From assembly GCA_016165875.1 (NCBI GenBank), contig JABBOT010000032.1, positions 1,489,613 through 1,553,612 on the forward strand: a stretch of 64,000 bases of DNA. Reading direction: 5' to 3'. The translations under genes and the position numbers were made by a program. This DNA is from Acanthopleura granulata. Lineage: Eukaryota > Mollusca > Polyplacophora > Chitonida > Chitonidae. Below are positions 58,645-64,000 of this stretch, one piece after another. Positions within the stretch are counted from its first letter, which is position 1, and each line of letters starts with the position of its first letter. The notes below the pieces were generated by a model, which had not been told where the DNA came from, ran no database searches, and worked only from the letters and a program-made list of their open reading frames with translations.

Positions 58645-60860
58645 CTTGAACTTAATGTATACAACGCACCAAATATCCCCACCCAATTCATGACGCAATA
58701 TGCAAATATACCCTGATTATACACAACGTTTAAAGCACAATGTGAAATATGTAGCAATAAAAGCCTTAAAACACTGTCGATAAGAAACAAATATATCAAA
58801 AATGATAGCGATTCTCTCCGTTCCACCGATAAACTACCTTTACTGATAGTTTTCTGGTATTTGGCAGTGAGAATAAGCACCAAGCTGTACAAGACTGGTT
58901 CCCTCCCCTTGACGTCAGATGGCACTATTCGTTTAAGCCGTGCAGCAGGCCACAAACCGCAATTAATTTCCCATTTACTTTCATGTTAACGGTTGGCCTC
59001 ACAATACTGTCCTTAACCCTGCAAGCCATAAATCCTTCCGGCCCGGTAGTCTTTGTCCCCTAAGAAAACTCCAGTGAAAATCCTGATAGGACATGACCGG
59101 TGAAATGTTTCGCAAATTTGACAAACAGCTGACATGATCAAACTTACCCAGTCAGAGGCCCGGGTGTCCTGATTTATCATTACTTTTGCCTAGTGTGCTT
59201 CCACCTCCACTTCCTAAAAAAAGAACACACACACACATTTATATCTGGAATGAAACCTTGCAGCTTGTTCTACAAAACGATATTAGCCAGCAAGCAGAAA
59301 AGGTGAAACGGGCAAGCCAAAGGAGCAAAAGAAAATATCTGTGTAAATACCCAGGATCTTTATTCGTGCTTCTCGATCCGGAAACATTAACTGTAGTGTG
59401 CGGCCCGACATGAGATATTTACACCACCTCAGGCGTCACGTGGACTTCCGAGCGTCTTTCTTTGGTCGTGATGACAGCAAAATAACGCTTGCCATCAGGT
59501 TTTACAGGCTCAGCCGGCATGACGTTTTCACCAGTGGCGAACAGATCGAGATATCAGTTTCATCTCGCGATACATTTCTAATCTTATCAGTCGTTATATT
59601 TTCAGATCGCGAACGACTAATTATGGAAGGATATTTGGATGCATTGCATAAAATATATGCAGACCCAGCAATATTACAGCATGATAATTCTTTCGTGAAC
59701 AAAGATATCTGTTATCTAACACCGTGTATTTATTAGTGCATGTAAGTAATTACATCATTTTGTTACGTAGTCCGTATTGTTACTCTATTTAATAAAGTCT
59801 GTTTCAGGCACGAAAGAGCCACGCAATCTGCATGCACTGGTCTCTAGCTTCATTGTTGCTACAGGCACGAGAAAGCCACGCAATCTGCATGCACTGGTCT
59901 CTAGCTTCATTGATGCTACATGAAATTATCATTTTCCGTACATCTCAGGTGTTTGTGTTTTGCTATTGTCAAAATGTGATTTTATATAATGCTGTGACGT
60001 GGACCTTCTTTTCTGGAAATTCTGTTTATGGTTTTGCTAATGATTATAGCAACAACTTTAGCAACTTTAGAGTTAATTCCCTTTAGTCATGAAAGTAACT
60101 CAATTTCACACAGTGCATTTTATGCACATGCTTTTCGACACCTTTCACTTTTATATCCTGAAAACCAACATTTTAATGCATTGCAGTTTAACTGTCCTTC
60201 AGGGAGCAAAGATTGCTGAGAAGACATAACTACACAGTAATCTATATATTTGATATGCCACTTACTTGTAGGTCCTTCTGATGCCTACCCATATCGATGC
60301 CACAGGCCTTCAGGAGCCTTTTCATTGCGTAATTATGTTTATTACCAGTCTAATCCGTTTTCTGTAATCAGTGTACCCGGAAGCTGGTTAAGTGAGAATA
60401 CCGCTGTCATAGACAAGGTTTCTAGTTATACACTTTACTCAGTCTCGAGGTCTAAGCGCAAATCCACAGTCAAATAAGTTTTAACTTACCCAAAAGAAAT
60501 CTGGAATTAGGAAAGACACAGAGTTTGTACAGAGTAAAGGTACTTGACTAAGGCATATTTTATGGATTAATTACAACCTTCGGCGCCCTCGACCTCACCC
60601 CCCCCCCCCCTTAAAAAACAGAATGTAAGTTATTTAAACGAATGAATAAATAGATATGTATCAGCAATGTTTCAGCCATATTCAGTCGAATTCCAATACT
60701 GAAGGATTACACATTTAGAAGAATTTAATTGGGTGTTTCAAAACTCAGTGTTTTACCAATTCATCATGGGATAGACGTTGCTATGTAAAACCGTGATCGT
60801 AGGTGTAATCTAGCCCTCGGGTTAACCGTAAACTGGCTACATTCTGGGGAGAAATTATTT
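58645..60860. other. Right flank, no gene recognised
   Basis: Unique sequence outside the duplication. Open frames of 112 codons (59,398-59,736, +) and 84 codons (59,832-60,086, +) show no family motif. A poly-C run of about 13 lies near 60,598. Confidence 0.5.
59805..59918. repeat. 57 bp tandem duplication
   Basis: Two copies (59,805-59,861 and 59,862-59,918) sharing CACGCAATCTGCATGCACTG and TCTCTAGCTTCATTG, with few differences. The period is a multiple of three, but I have no other reason to think it coding. Confidence 0.92.
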
Positions 60861-61391
60861 CTAGAAACTTCCCCCATGCACCATGATATCAGTGTTGATT
60901 AATGTTGGTGAGTGTGTCATGTTTAGGGATACAATAGCCACTAAATGAATGGCAAGCATCATCTGTGCTATGATTAACACGGTGGCAGTGGAAATTGGAC
61001 AAGGTTTGAAGAATTTGGCTCCAGCAGATATGCAAGTTGCACCGGCGGAAGAGAGGAAATTGGCCTGAGAGAGGGCCAGATACCATAAAGGTGTTCCGGT
61101 CACTGTAGTAGTATGCGACGGCGGCTGGGGGAAGTGCTCCCACAAGCATACGCACAACGCACCTGCAGCAATCGGAGTGATGAGACTGATAAGCACTACA
61201 TGTAAGTGTCCCCAATAAAGTGTGTTATTCCGAATTTGGGACCAGAATGGGATGAAGAGTTCGGATGTGATGCCTGAAGCATTTACTGTATTAAGTGTAT
61301 AGATGTATGTTACTGGGAAATCGTAGCTCACGGTGACAGCCACCGAGTATTGATAATTGCGTGATAAGGGACCAACTTGGTGTAGGCACAC
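60861..61391 (-). CDS. Possible exon of a multi-pass membrane protein
   Basis: The longest unexplained open frame in the flanks, 176 codons on the - strand, with higher GC than its surroundings. The nominal start is a GTG right after a stop, so an upstream exon joined at a splice site (for example near TTTCTGAG, about 61,395) is more plausible than a true start. Hydrophobic stretches include LHVVLISLITPIAAGALCV and ATVLIIAQMMLAIHLVAIV, which could span a membrane. There are NNT and NMT sequons. I do not recognise the family. It could also be chance. Confidence 0.3.
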   Translation of the reverse strand: MCLHQVGPLSRNYQYSVAVTVSYDFPVTYIYTLNTVNASGITSELFIPFWSQIRNNTLYWGHLHVVLISLITPIAAGALCVCLWEHFPQPPSHTTTVTGTPLWYLALSQANFLSSAGATCISAGAKFFKPCPISTATVLIIAQMMLAIHLVAIVSLNMTHSPTLINTDIMVHGGSF

Positions 61392-64000
61392 TCAGAAATT
61401 TAAATCTCTTAACCACTCTGTTAAATATCTTCGGGGTAGCTTGGAATAAAACTGTACCGTATGTGACCATGCAGACTTTGAAGGTAAAATTTTTAGGCTA
61501 AATGTGAACCTACCAGCACGCTCTACTCCGTCAGACTGAAGTTGGAATAGTGGCAAGCATTAAGGAACATTTCCACCTACTGTTAAATTTTAAAACTTAC
61601 TTTACTCCATGAAAGCTTAAATTAGCGTTTAATCTTGACAGTTCTGAGCAAAACTGCTAGAATGTGTTTATTAACGCCAACCCAATGGCACCCCGGTTGG
61701 GTGATCAAGGCTGTAATTAATAGGTCTGCTGGGTAATTTCCACGAGCAGCCATGTATAAGTTATAGCAGGAGGCAAAACGTATTTACCAGGGGCATGTCT
61801 ATTCCCAAGAGCTAACCCTTGGAGAGCTGATACCCCTCAAAAATGGGGAACTAAGAAATCACTTCTGCCTTCGTTCACAACATGCTATACTTTTTGTCCA
61901 ATTTAAGATATTTCCGATTAGAATTTGTTATCGTCTTTAAGTGAGATGAATGATGGGAGATTGGAGAGTAAGAATGTGAAATAAAAAAACACAAAAATTT
62001 CATTTATTTCAAAATTAATATGTTTAGAATTTTGGAAGTTTTATAGTAAATGTCGATATCAGTTATGCGTGGTATAAATGTACCTAAAAGATTATTAGAG
62101 GGCATTTGCAGGATTTGTTCTAAGGAAATGTACTACAGACATACCATGTATTGTAGCTGCTGACACGAGGATACCTATTCACTTCATTATCTGCACAAAA
62201 TGCAGAAAAATGGACGGTCATTCATATGCTAACATAAATCATATCATACAGACCCAATTTGTTTGGTAGGACATAAGGGCAAGGCAAACATAAAGATATT
62301 CCAAACAGCGACATCCACACCCAGTCAGAGAGTTGTCCGAGAAGGAATAATGATGTTGGTGATTTAAATGAGATCTACACAGGCACTTATTTCGAAGTAA
62401 TGCTGACATGTTTCGTATTAAGATAGTAAACCATGAAGCAGAGATATCAGAAAAAGCAAAGCGAAATGAATATATTAAGAACGAAGGTTCACCAAGGTAT
62501 GAAGAAAACATGACCCTACATTTGTCAACCGAAGTTCGTAAGCCTCAGTTATGGTCTCCCGGCAGACCCATTATGTTGCAGTGCTAGAATTTCTAAATAT
62601 GACGCAGGTAGGCAAGCGGAACTGAAAATAGGCTATTCTGCCATTCGATTGACTGTTGTGACAACTGATGGACAGAAGTGAAAATATGTGACGTATACCA
62701 TTCATGTACAACGGTAGCTCACAAAATAATACAGAAACCCATTTGCAGGTTGTGTGAGAGTATGGATATCTGGCAGGTAAAACATGAAAAAAAAAAAAAC
62801 ATTTGTAATTGAAGTTTGACTGGGTGGTTTTAAGAATAAATGCAAGGGACTCGGATTCCCAAAAGTCAAACATGCTAAATAGTGCACTCATAAGCATAAA
62901 ACAAAAAGGTAATGTGCATCATAAAAGAGAGTTCAGAACATCAGAAGTTTTGCAACCCTATGTCCTGCAGTGACTCTCTTAACAGAAGCCTTGTACTGTG
63001 AATGGATTCATGTCCTTACTCTACATGACTATGTGGTATACTGTTACGAAACCCGTCTATTAAATATATGGTATTATATATTTTATTTATTATTTTTTTT
63101 TTGTTTCTGCGCTAAACGTGTCGGTGTATGACCTACATTTTTCTCTGTGTACGAGATAGCCCGCACTGGAATTCAAACGCGTGTTCTCGGACCTTCTGTG
63201 GTTATCAATTTCGTGTCAGTGTGCATGACGCGTACATTGTGGAAAGATGTACCCATATTGTAAATATGTTTACGGACAGACCATCCAGAATTTACTTTAC
63301 TTTAGGCTATATATATGAGCGACGGAGTTGCAAAGCTCGCAGGCATTTACTTATGGCCACTTTAAGATCGTTTCAGTTGTGTCCATATTTGCTCTTGTGT
63401 ACTTAGAAGGATTTTGTGGGATTTTGGACATATTGGCTTACACGCCTATCGACAATTTGGTCATTTTGTACTCCATCTTTTGGTGCGTAGCACTACGTGA
63501 GCTTGTGTTTTACCACTTGATATTTGGTGTGAGACGTTCATTTGGAGCTTGTATCGCTCATTGTCTCTTTGTCCGATTACCTACATTTCATTCCAATTTA
63601 CCCTGAAAGTGACTTTGTGTATATTTCCGAGGAGTGAAACATACATCGCTAGCTCAGCACTACGGACGCTGTTGTCAACCCGTCTGTCCGGTAAACATGC
63701 ACCTTATCAGGGAGTTGGATATCAACTATCGTCGGCGTATCGGGCCCTCTGTTGTTCGTCACCACAGGGCTTGTCACCCTTCCATTCGAGAATTCTGAAG
63801 AACAGTGGATTATATATTTACGTGGACTGACTTGCTTTTGGAAACCGGAATAGTCCATCCGGATTTGGGATCATCATAACATCCATAAAAAACTATATAT
63901 ATATTTTTAATTATCTGTATTGTTTTGTAGATAATTGTTAGATGTCCCATTTGTTTATTTTGTTCAAATATACGTATTGAACTCAGTCTAGAGTCTTCGT
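61392..64000. other. Right end of window, no gene recognised
   Basis: AT-rich sequence with open frames of up to about 110 codons (62,571-62,897, -; three overlapping + frames at 63,128-63,830). None carries a motif I recognise. The + strand frames at 63,128-63,830 are somewhat less AT-rich, but there is no homology support. Confidence 0.5.

Overview
The window looks like nuclear DNA of a marine invertebrate, most likely a mollusc. It is AT-rich and intron-rich, with no bacterial features. It carries two single-cysteine-cluster Toll-like receptors with nearly intronless coding regions, a BEL/Pao LTR retrotransposon, tRNA-derived SINEs in many states of decay, a PNMA-like Gag relic, and micro- and minisatellites. 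The mollusc assignment is inference from this repeat and gene style. No species can be named from the sequence alone.

The central structure is a large direct tandem duplication. Unit A spans about 12,219-29,940 and unit B about 29,940-58,644. The order of sequences is the same in both, and breakpoints can be read at both outer edges and at the A/B junction. Each unit ends with a Toll-like receptor gene (A: 24,215-26,647; B: 53,017-55,449), both 810 residues, intact and on the + strand. They are about 95% identical by eye. Unit B is about 11 kb longer. A 7.7 kb BEL/Pao element (30,294-38,014, 5 bp target duplication, empty site preserved in unit A) accounts for most of this. A 3.4 kb block carrying a broken PNMA-like Gag and an expanded 50 bp minisatellite (about 35 units against 3 in A) account for most of the rest. 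Unit A has its own extra ~1.85 kb (16,140-17,990) with a 31 bp tandem repeat.

Layout: 1-12,218 is a left flank with no recognisable gene and a few SINEs. 12,219-24,140 is the upstream part of unit A. 24,141-26,647 holds a splice acceptor, upstream ORFs and TLR A. 26,648-29,940 is the tail of unit A. 30,294-38,014 is the BEL element inside the start of unit B. 38,015-53,016 is the rest of the unit B upstream region. 53,017-55,449 is TLR B, and 55,450-58,644 is its tail. 58,645-64,000 is the right flank, with one possible membrane-protein exon on the - strand (60,861-61,391).

Both receptors should act as membrane pattern-recognition receptors, with an extracellular leucine-rich-repeat domain, one membrane segment and a cytoplasmic TIR domain. 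The divergence pattern is patchy. Long stretches are almost identical even at silent sites, while one 16-residue patch of the ectodomain has 11 replacements. That fits gene conversion plus local diversification after duplication. The BEL element is dead in this copy, with stops and frameshifts.
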